Below are positions 6,866 to 14,355 of a DNA stretch of 26,566 nt, piece after piece. The first letter of the stretch is position 1; each line of letters starts with the position of its first letter. The stretch comes from JBMNCQ01 sp049366715. GTDB taxonomy: Bacteria > Bacillota > Peptococcia > Peptococcales > BICA1-8. Made by a program: the position numbers and the translations under genes. Below the pieces are notes generated by a model. It was given only the letters and a program-made list of their open reading frames with translations. It was not told where the DNA came from and ran no database searches. Location of the stretch: positions 1 through 26,566 of the forward strand of contig JBMNCQ010000104.1 of assembly GCA_049366715.1 (NCBI GenBank). Direction: 5' to 3'.

Positions 6866-8078
6866 GCTCTATAAAATAGCCAGGGAAATGGAATTATCCG
6901 GCTATTCGAAATTAAGAAAGAAAGAATTGATATTTGAAATCCAAAAAGCAAGCACCAAAAATGACGGACAGCTTCAGGCTCAAGGGGTTTTGGAAATAAT
7001 GCCTGATGGTTATGGTTTTCTGAGACCTTTTGCTTATCTGCCAAGTTCGGATGATATATATGTATCTCCTTCGCAGATTCGTAAATTTGACCTGCGAACC
7101 GGTGATAAGGTGGCCGGAATCGTTCGTAAGCCGAAGGAAAGCGAGCGGTATTTTGCCCTCTTGCGTGTTGAATCAGTAAATGGAGATCCTCCGGAAAAAT
7201 CCCCTGAAAGACTTCATTTCGACGGACTTACACCAATCTATCCCTTGGAAAAGCTTCATCTTGAATCGGCAAGTGACTCGACATCTGCCAGAATAATAGA
7301 CTTAATTTCCCCTGTAGGCAAAGGACAACGGGGACTTATCGTTGCCCCTCCTAAAGCCGGGAAGACAGTATTATTAAAGGAGCTGGCGAACAGTATCGCA
7401 GAAAATCATCCGGAAGTAGAAATCCTGATTTTATTAATCGATGAGCGTCCCGAGGAAGTTACAGATATGCAGCGGTCGGTAAAAGGAGAGGTGATCAGCT
7501 CCACATTTGATGAACCTCCCGATAATCATGTTAAAGTTGCTGAAATGGTTTTAGAAAGGGCCAAAAGACTGGTTGAACATAGGCGGGATGTCGTAATATT
7601 AATGGATAGCATTACTAGATTGGCCAGGGCGTATAACCTGGTTATACCACCTAGCGGCCGGACGCTTTCCGGTGGTGTTGATCCCAGTGCTTTGCATAAA
7701 CCCAAACGTTTTTTCGGTGCTGCCAGAAATATCGAAGAAGGCGGAAGTTTAACTATTCTGGCGACTGCTTTAGTGGAAACCGGCAGCAGAATGGATGATG
7801 TGATATTTGAAGAATTTAAAGGAACGGGCAATATGGAACTAATCCTTGACCGGAGATTAGCAGAAAGACGGATTTTCCCTGCTATAGATGTGAAGCGGTC
7901 GGGCACCAGGAAAGAGGAGCTGCTTTTATCCAAAGAAGAGCTGGCTTTTATCTGGCAGTATAGAAAAACATTCAGCGGCAGTGATACTTCCGAGACAGCG
8001 GAAATGTTAATCGATGCCTTAAAAAAAGTCAAAACCAATAAGGATCTGGTAAGGGCTTGGCCCAAGTTGGTTAAATAA
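6822..8078 (+). CDS. rho: Transcription termination factor Rho
   Basis: A 418-aa hexameric RNA-dependent ATPase that terminates untranslated transcripts. Domains in order: Rho_N helical domain (about 5-45, ending in YSKLRKKELIFEI), the RNA-binding cold-shock fold (about 52-120, with GVLEIMPDGYGFLRP and DIYVSPSQIRKFDLR), and the ATPase. Walker A is APPKAGKT (175-182), Walker B is ILMDSITR (259-266), the Q-loop region is LSGGVD (282-287) and the R-loop region is GTGNMEL (334-340). Length is as in other Firmicute Rho proteins, with no large insertion. GTG 6822 follows GGTAGGGAGGG and lies inside the DUF2062 gene; ATG 6834 is a possible alternative. Confidence 0.97.
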   Translation: MALSMAELEAKTIAELYKIAREMELSGYSKLRKKELIFEIQKASTKNDGQLQAQGVLEIMPDGYGFLRPFAYLPSSDDIYVSPSQIRKFDLRTGDKVAGIVRKPKESERYFALLRVESVNGDPPEKSPERLHFDGLTPIYPLEKLHLESASDSTSARIIDLISPVGKGQRGLIVAPPKAGKTVLLKELANSIAENHPEVEILILLIDERPEEVTDMQRSVKGEVISSTFDEPPDNHVKVAEMVLERAKRLVEHRRDVVILMDSITRLARAYNLVIPPSGRTLSGGVDPSALHKPKRFFGAARNIEEGGSLTILATALVETGSRMDDVIFEEFKGTGNMELILDRRLAERRIFPAIDVKRSGTRKEELLLSKEELAFIWQYRKTFSGSDTSETAEMLIDALKKVKTNKDLVRAWPKLVK

Positions 8079-8185
8079 CGGAAGAGTATAACGGCGTTTT
8101 TATGTTGTGCAGCACATGAATGTTCAAGCTTACCTGGGGCATCTGCTCAGGGTTAAGCTTAAAGGATGAAGAAAAAATACCTGAG

Positions 8186-8216
8186 TAAAAGTGTTGCTTT
8201 TGAGTGGCACTTTTTC
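8186..8216 (+). terminator. Intrinsic terminator of the DUF2062-rho operon
   Basis: AAAAGTGTTGC (8186-8196) pairs with GTGGCACTTTT (8203-8213), eleven pairs including three G-U wobbles, loop TTTTGA, followed by TTTTTCTT. Confidence 0.7.
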
Positions 8217-8399
8217 TTATATTTTCCAGCACTCATCATTCAGTACAGCTTAGGTGCAGATGCATCATGGAAAGCTGCCGTTCGGAGGATTCGTTTTTCT
8301 GTATTGATGCATCCCAATATGAGGGCATGCAGCCGATGCTATCAGCCGTTAGCCTCATGCAGATATTTCCAAAGGTAAAAATGTATAAAAAATCCTGCT

Positions 8400-8443
8400 T
8401 CACCCCAAAATATCTAAGATTTTATTTTTAAATATTGGAGTGA
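8400..8443 (+). promoter_or_regulatory. Hairpin that could mask the ribosome binding site of the LysM/M23 gene
   Basis: TCACCCCAAAATAT (8400-8413) can pair with ATATTGGAGTGA (8432-8443) with one mismatch and a small bulge. The right arm contains GGAGTGA, the SD of ATG 8453, so translation could depend on opening this stem. Confidence 0.35.
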
Positions 8444-8452
8444 AGTATACGA

Positions 8453-9319
8453 ATGAATTCTAAAAAATTAGTTTTGGTAACTATTTTGGTCGTTCTGCTC
8501 ATCTGCCTGCCTGTGCAGGCTGCAGAATATAAACCCTTGGAACTTGATATTCCTGCGGATAGTTATAATGAACCGGGTACAACAACCTATACGATTTGCA
8601 GCGGTGATACCCTTTTTAGTATAGGAAGACATTTTAATAGTGATGCTTATTTGATTGCTGCCTTAAATGATATCAAGGATCCGGATTATATTAAACCGGG
8701 GCAGACAATACTGGTTCCTAATATCTTTGAAGTCACTCATCGAGTAACGGTAGGGGAAACAATCCGGCAAATTGCCGCCATCTATGGTATCCTGCCGCAG
8801 CAGATTCTTTTCGCCAATGATATCTGGTACCCCGATCAGTTAAAAGCAGGCACCGTTTTAGCTATTCCCGGAGTAAAGGCTTCAGTTACGATTACCAGTA
8901 ATAATTCCACGAAAATATCATCCCGGAATATGCAATATTTTATGAAAACACCGGCCACAGGTGTTTTAACTTCATTATTTGGACCACGGCATGATGAGTT
9001 CCATACAGGCGTAGATCTGTCAAACAGCATCGGGACTCCTATCAGAGCAGCTCAGGGCGGCAAAGTGACTTATGTCGGCTGGAAAGGTAATTACGGGAAA
9101 ACTGTTATAATTGATCATCTGAACGGTTATAAGACATTATACGGTCATAGCAATAAAATTCTGGTAGCGGAAGGCCAATGGGTGCAGGCCGGCGAAAAAA
9201 TTGCTTTAATGGGTAATACGGGAAGATCCACGGGACCCCATCTTCATTTTGAGGTTTACGAACATGGCAAGGTAGTAGACCCCTTGAAGTATATCTATAT
9301 CGTGAAATCTGACTATTAA
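8453..9319 (+). CDS. Secreted LysM-M23 metallopeptidase
   Basis: A 288-aa exported peptidoglycan hydrolase. The signal peptide has a KK n-region, a hydrophobic core (6-20) and a cleavage site near VQAA-E (after A23 or A24). Two LysM modules follow: about 45-90 (TYTICSGDTLFSIG to IKPGQTILVPN) and about 92-138 (VTHRVTVGETIRQIA to AGTVLAIPG). The C-terminal M23 (LytM/lysostaphin) domain spans about 168-282, with zinc ligands H184 and D188 in HTGVD and H265 in GPHLHFE; H232 in LYGH and H263 complete the active site. All catalytic residues are present, so an active endopeptidase is expected, possibly in sporulation or wall turnover. GGAGTGA precedes ATG 8453. Confidence 0.92.
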   Translation: MNSKKLVLVTILVVLLICLPVQAAEYKPLELDIPADSYNEPGTTTYTICSGDTLFSIGRHFNSDAYLIAALNDIKDPDYIKPGQTILVPNIFEVTHRVTVGETIRQIAAIYGILPQQILFANDIWYPDQLKAGTVLAIPGVKASVTITSNNSTKISSRNMQYFMKTPATGVLTSLFGPRHDEFHTGVDLSNSIGTPIRAAQGGKVTYVGWKGNYGKTVIIDHLNGYKTLYGHSNKILVAEGQWVQAGEKIALMGNTGRSTGPHLHFEVYEHGKVVDPLKYIYIVKSDY

Positions 9320-9356
9320 TAAAGGCTTTTGAAATTTTAAAAGTTGCCGGTACGAG

Positions 9357-9398
9357 AGCCCGCGGCCCCGCGTATTAATTTACGTCCGGTCCCGGGCT
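9357..9398 (+). terminator. GC-rich imperfect hairpin after the M23 gene
   Basis: AGCCCG (9357-9362) pairs with CGGGCT (9393-9398), with further interrupted GC pairs inside, followed by TTTAAAATG. The short T-run makes it a weak intrinsic terminator. Confidence 0.4.
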
Positions 9399-9438
9399 TT
9401 AAAATGTGACTTAATAATATTTGCACTTCCATAATTAT

Positions 9439-9469
9439 TTGTGCGCTAAACGGATAATTGCGCTATAAT
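9439..9469 (+). promoter_or_regulatory. Weak candidate promoter of the radical SAM gene
   Basis: TATAAT at 9464-9469 with TTGTGC at 9439-9444, spacing 19 bp. It would give a long 5' UTR of about 170 nt occupied by the heptanucleotide array. Confidence 0.35.
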
Positions 9470-9497
9470 TGTCTATGAATAGTAGAGCCTTTGTTGT

Positions 9498-9623
9498 CAG
9501 TTCTCAGTTCTTCGAACCATAAACCATAAACTATAAACTATAATCATTGCTACTACCGGTCACCAGTTACTAACCAACTGAGAACCGGTATCTGAAAACT
9601 GATATCTGAGAACTGAGAACGAT
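9498..9623. repeat. Array of 18 degenerate heptanucleotides
   Basis: The segment can be cut into successive 7-mers without phase loss: CAGTTCT, CAGTTCT, TCGAACC, ATAAACC, ATAAACT, ATAAACT and so on to TATCTGA, AAACTGA, TATCTGA, GAACTGA, GAACGAT. Adjacent 7-mers are often identical or differ at one or two positions. It fills the space between a promoter-like site and the start of the radical SAM gene. Period 7 is not codon-compatible, so it is a non-coding repeat. Confidence 0.8.
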
Positions 9624-9646
9624 ATTCTATGTCCGGGGGATTTACA

Positions 9647-10885
9647 ATGTATCATTTTGTTTATGCCGATATAAATGGGAATGCGTATGAACATAAAAGC
9701 TTCTATGCTTTAGGCAGATTAGGGAATTCTTTTGTGGAACCCGCTAAAGAAGAATTAATCCCCCTGCCTGACGGTGCATCTTTAACCCTGATTCCGGAAA
9801 GGACCCCAGTCGTAATGGATGAAACGGGAAATTTCAGGAAATACACCGGAGCCGGCTTTGCTGTCGGCGCATTGCTCCCGCAAGGGTTTACACGGACGCT
9901 GCTGCCGGCCTTTATAAATGAAGGGCAGGCTAAGCCGCTGCCGTTATTCGGTTATGCAGCCGTTGCTTTTAAAAACGGGAGATTTTTTGTTGCTGCTAAA
10001 GCTACAGATCTAGATGATAAATGGAATCCCCGTCATTTTAATACCGTTTCTTTACGAAAAAGAGTAGAAGAATTGAATAAGATTTTCCCTGAGAATCGCA
10101 TCATAAAGCAGCTGGGTTATTGTGCCCTGGAATACAGCTGTTTTACTGCTCAGAATATTTTCTATAGAAGATGGGAAGGAGGAATTCCCGTTTCCCCTGT
10201 CTGTAATGCCCGGTGCCTGGGATGCATATCTTTGCAGCCCGGCGAATGCTGCCCTTCCCCTCAGACCAGAATTAATTTTGTCCCGGAGATTCGGGAAATA
10301 ACTGAATTGGGAATTTTTCATTTAACGGATAATGAAGAAGCCATTGTTAGTTTCGGCCAAGGCTGTGAAGGTGAGCCGAGTATACAAGCCGATGTTGTTG
10401 CGGAGGCGATCCGTAAAATAAGGTCGGAAACAGAACAGGGCACAATTAATATGAATACCAACGGAGGGTATTCCGCAGGTATTAAGAAAATTTGTACTGC
10501 TGCCATAGATTCTTTAAGGATAAGCCTTAATAGTGCCGTTGGAGAGATGTATGATGCTTATTATCAGCCCCGGAATTACCGGCTTGGTAATGTCATAGAT
10601 TCACTTAAATTTGCCGCTGAGAAAAATATTTATACATATTTGAATCTGCTGTTTTTTCCGGGCATTAATGATTGTGAAGATGAGGTGGCGGCGTTAATTG
10701 ATCTGGTCAAGGAAACAGGTGTTAAAGGGATTCAACTAAGAAATTTGAATATTGATCCGGATCTCCTGCTCCGGAGATTGCCCCGGCCCCAAGGAGACCC
10801 GTTAGGCGTTCCTGCCTTTTTGGAAGTTTTAAAAAATGAATTGCCGCAAGTAGAAATCGGTAATTATACTAAACCAAGGGGGTAA
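9647..10885 (+). CDS. Uncharacterised radical SAM protein
   Basis: A 412-aa protein with a radical S-adenosylmethionine core: the CX3CX2C cluster motif is CNARCLGC (C186, C190, C193) and a SAM-binding GEP motif is in CEGEPS (about 241-245); MNTNGG and LRISLN later fit successive barrel strands. The first about 150 residues form a separate domain I do not recognise. Other cysteines flank the cluster (C159, C165, and GECCPS at about 200-204), so a second iron-sulfur site is possible. I chose ATG 9647, which has GGGGGA 6 nt upstream; ATG 9629 has no ribosome binding site and sits on the heptanucleotide array. Substrate unknown; neighbours (M23 peptidase, rpmE) give no firm clue. Confidence 0.8.
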   Translation: MYHFVYADINGNAYEHKSFYALGRLGNSFVEPAKEELIPLPDGASLTLIPERTPVVMDETGNFRKYTGAGFAVGALLPQGFTRTLLPAFINEGQAKPLPLFGYAAVAFKNGRFFVAAKATDLDDKWNPRHFNTVSLRKRVEELNKIFPENRIIKQLGYCALEYSCFTAQNIFYRRWEGGIPVSPVCNARCLGCISLQPGECCPSPQTRINFVPEIREITELGIFHLTDNEEAIVSFGQGCEGEPSIQADVVAEAIRKIRSETEQGTINMNTNGGYSAGIKKICTAAIDSLRISLNSAVGEMYDAYYQPRNYRLGNVIDSLKFAAEKNIYTYLNLLFFPGINDCEDEVAALIDLVKETGVKGIQLRNLNIDPDLLLRRLPRPQGDPLGVPAFLEVLKNELPQVEIGNYTKPRG

Positions 10886-10983
10886 ACCGGCCGGATCAGT
10901 TTAAGGCACCCCAAAGCTGCCTGCCCCCAGAGATGTCCCGGGAGCTTACCTGGACCACCGGTTAATCACCGGAGTAAAAAAGG

Positions 10984-11012
10984 TTGACTCCTAAAAACAA
11001 AAAATATATAAT
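10984..11012 (+). promoter_or_regulatory. Sigma-A promoter of rpmE
   Basis: TTGACT (10984-10989) and TATAAT (11007-11012) with the ideal 17-bp spacing. A second overlapping TATAAT lies at 11012-11017. Confidence 0.85.
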
Positions 11013-11056
11013 ATAATAAGTGTTCGATGCAAACAGATGGAAAGAGGTGAACCCGA

Positions 11057-11257
11057 GTGAAAGAAAAAATCCATCCAAAGTATGTAACTTGTAAAGTTAC
11101 TTGTGCATGTGGCAATGAATTTGAAACAGGTTCTACAAAGAGTGAATTAAAAGTAGAAATTTGTTCTAAATGTCATCCTTTTTATACGGGAAAACAACGT
11201 ACCGTTGCCGCGGCTGGTCGGGTAGAAGCATTCAAGAAAAAACACGGTATGAAGTAA
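11057..11257 (+). CDS. rpmE: Ribosomal protein L31, zinc-binding form
   Basis: A 66-aa large-subunit ribosomal protein. It is the C+ (zinc-binding) paralogue: C16 and C18 in CAC plus C36 and C39 in CSKC would hold one zinc. The C-terminal HPFYTGKQRTVAAAGRVEAFKKK is the family signature. The zinc-free paralogue induced under zinc starvation is not in the window. GTG 11057 follows AGAGGTGA. The gene is monocistronic here, with its own strong promoter and terminator, although it keeps its usual place downstream of rho. Confidence 0.96.
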   Translation: MKEKIHPKYVTCKVTCACGNEFETGSTKSELKVEICSKCHPFYTGKQRTVAAAGRVEAFKKKHGMK

Positions 11258-11275
11258 TAAAATCTGGAGTTTATG

Positions 11276-11304
11276 ACTGTCGACAACTAGGTCGGCAGTT
11301 TTTT
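11276..11304 (+). terminator. Intrinsic terminator of rpmE
   Basis: ACTGTCGAC (11276-11284) pairs with GTCGGCAGT (11291-11299), nine pairs with one G-U, then six T residues. Confidence 0.9.
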
Positions 11305-11549
11305 GCTTTACAGCCGTTGTATTATGTATGTACCAGATAATTACTAAATAAATTAAATATTTTTCATTATTTAGGTACAGGATTAAGCGGTAAAATTGTA
11401 GAACTTTAAGAGACAGTGTTAAATTATAATATTTCTGTAAGTTGAAATAGAGTTACTCTTCTGACAACTCAAAAGATTTTTATTTCGATCTTTCAATATT
11501 TCACGATTATAAATTTTGCTAAGATAATGAGCATAAACAAGTAAAAACG

Positions 11550-11579
11550 TTGACTGAATATGAAGTTGTCTGCTATCCT
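11550..11579 (+). promoter_or_regulatory. Candidate promoter of the Mrp operon
   Basis: TTGACT (11550-11555), 18-bp spacer, TATCCT (11574-11579) preceded by TGC, an extended -10. It would give a leader of about 270 nt before the first structural gene. Confidence 0.6.
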
Positions 11580-11710
11580 AATAAGTAATTCTAATAAGGG
11601 GCCGTTAAGGAAGACCCCTGACTTCTATTTGTTCTAAATATTATTTAATGATAAAATTAAATTTAGTTAATAATCTTCTGAAATTTGAAATTTTAGGAAG
11701 GGAGGTTTAC

Positions 11711-11773
11711 TTGGCCGTAAAAATAAAAAGGAGGTGCAGGAAAAGGCCTCTATGTAGAGTAAGGGATCGTTAG
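11711..11773 (+). CDS. Possible 20-residue basic leader peptide upstream of mrpE
   Basis: TTG 11711 lies 6 nt after AAGGGAGG (11697-11704), and the frame closes with TAG at 11771. The peptide would have ten Lys/Arg in 20 residues and two cysteines (C9, C15). Its last codons overlap the left arm of a stem whose right arm sits just upstream of the mrpE SD, so its translation could affect mrpE. The good SD supports it; the size, composition and TTG start argue for caution. Confidence 0.3.
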   Translation: MAVKIKRRCRKRPLCRVRDR

Positions 11774-11837
11774 AAAAAGAGAGAAAAAAATGTGTAAAAA
11801 GGCTGCTCAATAAAGTTTTTACCCTGATTTTACTCTA
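11755..11837 (+). promoter_or_regulatory. Long-range leader stem before mrpE
   Basis: TAGAGTAA (11755-11762) is complementary to TTACTCTA (11830-11837); GGG (11763-11765) can pair with CCC (11822-11824) across a five-base bulge. The stem closes an 80-nt domain ending 4 nt before the AGGTGG that serves mrpE. Confidence 0.4.
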
Positions 11838-11855
11838 TTTTAGGTGGTATTGCAG

Positions 11856-12437
11856 ATGGATAAAAAAATGAATGAAAATAGTACTTCAAAAACAAAGCAT
11901 TTTGTTGTCCTTACCTTAGTACTCTTTATTTTTTGGGTACTTTTATCCGGTAAGCTGCAGCCCAAATATTTAATTATTGGTTTTGCTTCGGCGGCTATTG
12001 CGAGCTGGATAACTCTTCCTCTGCTTCGTTTGCCTGCGGCAAACGGCAAAGGGTTCTTTTATGCTTTTGATTTTCCTTATGCCAAATACTTCACATACTG
12101 GTTTTGGCTGCTTAAAGAAATTATCAAAGCTAATATTGATATAGCATTGGTTGTTCTTAATCCTAAATTGCCGATTAATCCGCGAATGATTAGATTTAAG
12201 ATGCCAATGGCAAATCCCATTGCTCATGTTACTTTGGCAAACTCCATAACTCTTACACCGGGGACGATTACAGTTGATGTTGAAGATGGTGTATATACGA
12301 TTCATGCCCTGACAGATGGTGCGGGGGATGCTCTCCTGCCGGAAAAAGACGGCGGGGAAATGCAGGTTAAAGTAGCGAAAGTATTTAATGAAGAGGCAGG
12401 CAGCCTTGCAAGCGTGCAGAAGGGGGAAGCAGTATGA
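11856..12437 (+). CDS. mrpE: Mrp antiporter subunit E (MbhA-like)
   Basis: A 193-aa membrane subunit of the Mrp Na+/H+ antiporter, first gene of an eleven-gene operon. Two hydrophobic segments (about 15-35 and 37-58) are followed by a soluble domain with the family-typical VTLANSITLTPGTITVDVEDGVYTIHAL. It is longer than the roughly 160 residues usual for MrpE because of extra residues at both ends. ATG 11856 has AGGTGG 8 nt upstream; the GTG at 11844 overlaps that SD and is rejected. It overlaps mrpF by 4 bp. Confidence 0.88.
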   Translation: MDKKMNENSTSKTKHFVVLTLVLFIFWVLLSGKLQPKYLIIGFASAAIASWITLPLLRLPAANGKGFFYAFDFPYAKYFTYWFWLLKEIIKANIDIALVVLNPKLPINPRMIRFKMPMANPIAHVTLANSITLTPGTITVDVEDGVYTIHALTDGAGDALLPEKDGGEMQVKVAKVFNEEAGSLASVQKGEAV

Positions 12438-12712
12438 TAATGGACACTTTCTTTATGGCACTTATTGTAGGTCTGGTCATAGTCATTTTTCTGATGCTTT
12501 TCCGTGTCTTCAAAGGCCCGAGTGTCTATGATAGATTAAACGGATTAGGGGTTATCGGTGTTGATACAATATTACTGCTGGTCCTTTTGGGTTACATCAA
12601 TAAACGTCCCGATATGTATGTGGATATATCTATTTCCTATGCAATTTTAGGGTTCATCAGCTTAGTTGTAATTGCCAGGTATATTGGTGGGAAAGGGGAC
12701 ATGGACAAGTGA
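12434..12712 (+). CDS. mrpF: Mrp antiporter subunit F (MbhB-like)
   Basis: A 92-aa protein with three predicted membrane helices (about 7-27, 39-57, 62-84). The stretch FRVFKGPSVYDRLNGLGVIG is typical of MrpF. ATG 12434 overlaps the mrpE stop (ATGA); ATG 12440 is an alternative with slightly better SD spacing. It overlaps mrpG by 4 bp, consistent with coupled translation. Confidence 0.9.
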   Translation: MIMDTFFMALIVGLVIVIFLMLFRVFKGPSVYDRLNGLGVIGVDTILLLVLLGYINKRPDMYVDISISYAILGFISLVVIARYIGGKGDMDK

Positions 12713-13008
12713 AAATAATTGCTGGTATTTTCCTGTTATTCGGATTCTTTTTTATACTGGTAGCAGCTCTCGGAGTTATGCGTCTCCCGGATTTTTATTC
12801 CCGCCTGCATGCATCGGGTAAAAGCGAAACCCTTGGTATGCTTTTAAGTTTTATCGGTCTGGCTTTATATGAAGGTTTTACCTTAACAAGTATTAAACTG
12901 TGGTTTATTGTACTGTTTATCTTAATTGCTAATCCCATCGGTACACATATCATTTGTCGTGAAGCATATAGAAACGGTCTTAAGCCTTGGACTCGGAAGG
13001 GGGATTAG
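12709..13008 (+). CDS. mrpG: Mrp antiporter subunit G (MbhC-like)
   Basis: A 99-aa, three-helix subunit. GVMRLPDFYSRLHASGKSET (22-41) is the MrpG signature, and NPIGTHIICREAYRNG near the C-terminus also fits. GTG 12709 overlaps the mrpF stop (GTGA). Part of the small-subunit bundle E-F-G that joins the large NuoL/M-like subunits. Confidence 0.92.
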   Translation: MKIIAGIFLLFGFFFILVAALGVMRLPDFYSRLHASGKSETLGMLLSFIGLALYEGFTLTSIKLWFIVLFILIANPIGTHIICREAYRNGLKPWTRKGD

Positions 13009-13011
13009 ATA

Positions 13012-13257
13012 ATGCTTGATTTGGTAATAGAGACAGTATTATTGATCCTATTAATCGGTACAGGAATTACAGCCTTAAAAGTAAAGGATCTGCTGGCATC
13101 CGTTATTTTATTCAGTGCCTTTAGCTTCTTTGCCATGCTGTTATACTTGGTGGTTGGCGCGCCTGACGTTGCATTTACGGAGGCTGTTATCGGCGTTGTT
13201 TCAACAGTTTTCTTTATAACCGCTCTTAATAAGCTTAAGAGGGGGTGCAAAGAATGA
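13012..13257 (+). CDS. DUF4040 subunit, equivalent to MrpA C-terminal part (MbhD-like)
   Basis: An 81-aa protein with three helices. KVKDLLASVILFSAFSFFAMLLYLVVGAPDVAFTEAVIG matches in character the DUF4040 region that is fused to the end of MrpA in Bacillus-type operons but free-standing as MbhD in archaeal membrane-bound hydrogenases. It follows mrpG by 3 bp and overlaps the next gene (ATGA). The free-standing form is one reason to class this operon with the Mbh-type arrangement. Confidence 0.85.
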   Translation: MLDLVIETVLLILLIGTGITALKVKDLLASVILFSAFSFFAMLLYLVVGAPDVAFTEAVIGVVSTVFFITALNKLKRGCKE

Positions 13258-13553
13258 AAAAGCTGTCTTTACTTTTAATTGTTTTGATGGGATCAGCTTT
13301 CTTTTATTCTGTAATTGGACTACCCCATATTGGGGACGGTAACTCGGCTCCTAATACCCATGTTTCTCCCAGATATATAGAAAAGTCCTATGAAGAGACT
13401 GCCTCTCCAAATATGGTTACTGCTGTTCTGGCAGACTACCGGGGTTATGATACCTTAGGAGAAACAACAGTTATTTTTATCGCCGGTATTGCCACAGTTA
13501 TGATTCTGCGCTCAGCAGTAAACCGTAAAGACGAAAGGGGAGAGAATGATTAA
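13254..13553 (+). CDS. MbhE-like subunit (MrpA C-terminal end)
   Basis: A 99-aa protein with an N-terminal helix (about 4-21), an extracytoplasmic-looking middle (GDGNSAPNTHVSPRYIEKSYEET) and a second helix (about 68-88). The pattern, including DYRGYDTLGETTVIFIAGIA, fits the MbhE/last MrpA segment. ATG 13254 has AGAGGGGG 8 nt upstream and overlaps the previous stop; GTG 13245 overlaps that SD and is rejected. Confidence 0.82.
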   Translation: MKKLSLLLIVLMGSAFFYSVIGLPHIGDGNSAPNTHVSPRYIEKSYEETASPNMVTAVLADYRGYDTLGETTVIFIAGIATVMILRSAVNRKDERGEND

Positions 13554-13990
13554 TGAATCGTCCCTTTGGTAGTATTATTTTGGACACGTCCTTTAGAGTT
13601 TTGGTTCCTTTTACGATTGTTTACGGTGTATATGTACTCGTTCACGGGGAATACAGTCCCGGCGGCGGATTCCAGGCCGGTGCCCTTTTAGCTGTGGGTG
13701 TAGTTTTAGCCCGGTTAGTACAGGGGGAAGGGGCTATCTTCAATATTAGGGGAACAAGGGCTCTGATTTTGGCCGGTTTAGGCACCCTTATTTATGGTTC
13801 CATCGGTTTATTGACCGTTTTATTTGGGGGTAAATTTCTCGAATATGAAAGATTCCCTATACACATGCATGACCCGGCAGAGCTTCATGCTCTCGGGATG
13901 CTGGGTATTGAAATAGGAGTAACAATTTGTGTTATGGCGACAATCATTGCCATTTTTGACGCATTGACAAAAGGAGGGGATTTGCCGTGA
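13553..13990 (+). CDS. mrpB: Mrp antiporter subunit B (MbhF-like)
   Basis: A 145-aa membrane protein with four predicted helices. HGEYSPGGGFQAGALLAVGVVL (32-53) is the MnhB/MrpB signature. It starts at ATG 13553 within the previous stop (TAATG) and overlaps mrpC by 4 bp (GTGA). Confidence 0.93.
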   Translation: MNRPFGSIILDTSFRVLVPFTIVYGVYVLVHGEYSPGGGFQAGALLAVGVVLARLVQGEGAIFNIRGTRALILAGLGTLIYGSIGLLTVLFGGKFLEYERFPIHMHDPAELHALGMLGIEIGVTICVMATIIAIFDALTKGGDLP

Positions 13991-14355
13991 TTCAAGAGTT
14001 TTTATCTGGATCATTGATTTACTGGCTTATTATCATCCTCTTCCTGCTTGGTATCTATGGAATCCTTGACAATAATAACTATATGAAAAAGTTAATGGCC
14101 ATGAATATTATGCAGGTGGCCGTAATTCTTTTTTTCTTAGTATTAGGGCAAAAGGTGGGCGGCACTTTACCCATCATGATTGGTCATGATACCAATGTAG
14201 AACACTATATAAATCCACTTCCCCATGCCTTGATGCTGACGGCTATTGTTGTAAGTTTAAGTACTACAGGAGTGGCTTTGGCATTATTAATGCGAATTCA
14301 AAATCGCTATGGTGATATTGAGGAAGATGATATACTACGGAGGATGAACAAATGA
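13987..14355 (+). CDS. mrpC: Mrp antiporter subunit C (NuoK-like, MbhG-like)
   Basis: A 122-aa NuoK homologue with three helices (about 8-26, 34-54, 77-98). GIYGILDNNNYMKKLMAMNIMQVAVILFF and DPLPHALMLTAIVVSLSTT-like sequence (here NPLPHALMLTAIVVSLSTTGVALAL) are family marks. GTG 13987 overlaps mrpB, and the stop overlaps the mrpD start (ATGA). Confidence 0.93.
   Translation: MIQEFLSGSLIYWLIIILFLLGIYGILDNNNYMKKLMAMNIMQVAVILFFLVLGQKVGGTLPIMIGHDTNVEHYINPLPHALMLTAIVVSLSTTGVALALLMRIQNRYGDIEEDDILRRMNK

Larger units (their letters stand above)
8079..8452. other. Intergenic region downstream of rho
   Basis: A 374-bp non-coding stretch rich in inverted repeats: TGTGC/GCACA (8106-8116), AAGCTTA-CCTG with CAGG-TAAGCTT (8126-8160), the rho terminator (8186-8216), GATGCATCA/TGATGCATC (8259-8267 with 8305-8313) and an SD-masking hairpin (8400-8443). 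Short ORFs here start inside the terminator or lack ribosome binding sites. Confidence 0.55.
11305..11855. other. AT-rich leader region of the Mrp operon
   Basis: About 550 bp without a long ORF. The first half is AT-rich with nothing recognised. The second half holds an extended -10 promoter (11550-11579), a short basic ORF (11711-11773) and a long-range stem ending just before the mrpE ribosome binding site, each listed separately. Confidence 0.5.

Noticed and set aside
8166..8431. Two overlapping short ORFs after rho
   Set aside because: They begin in or next to the terminator hairpin, lack proper SD spacing and have no recognisable protein character.
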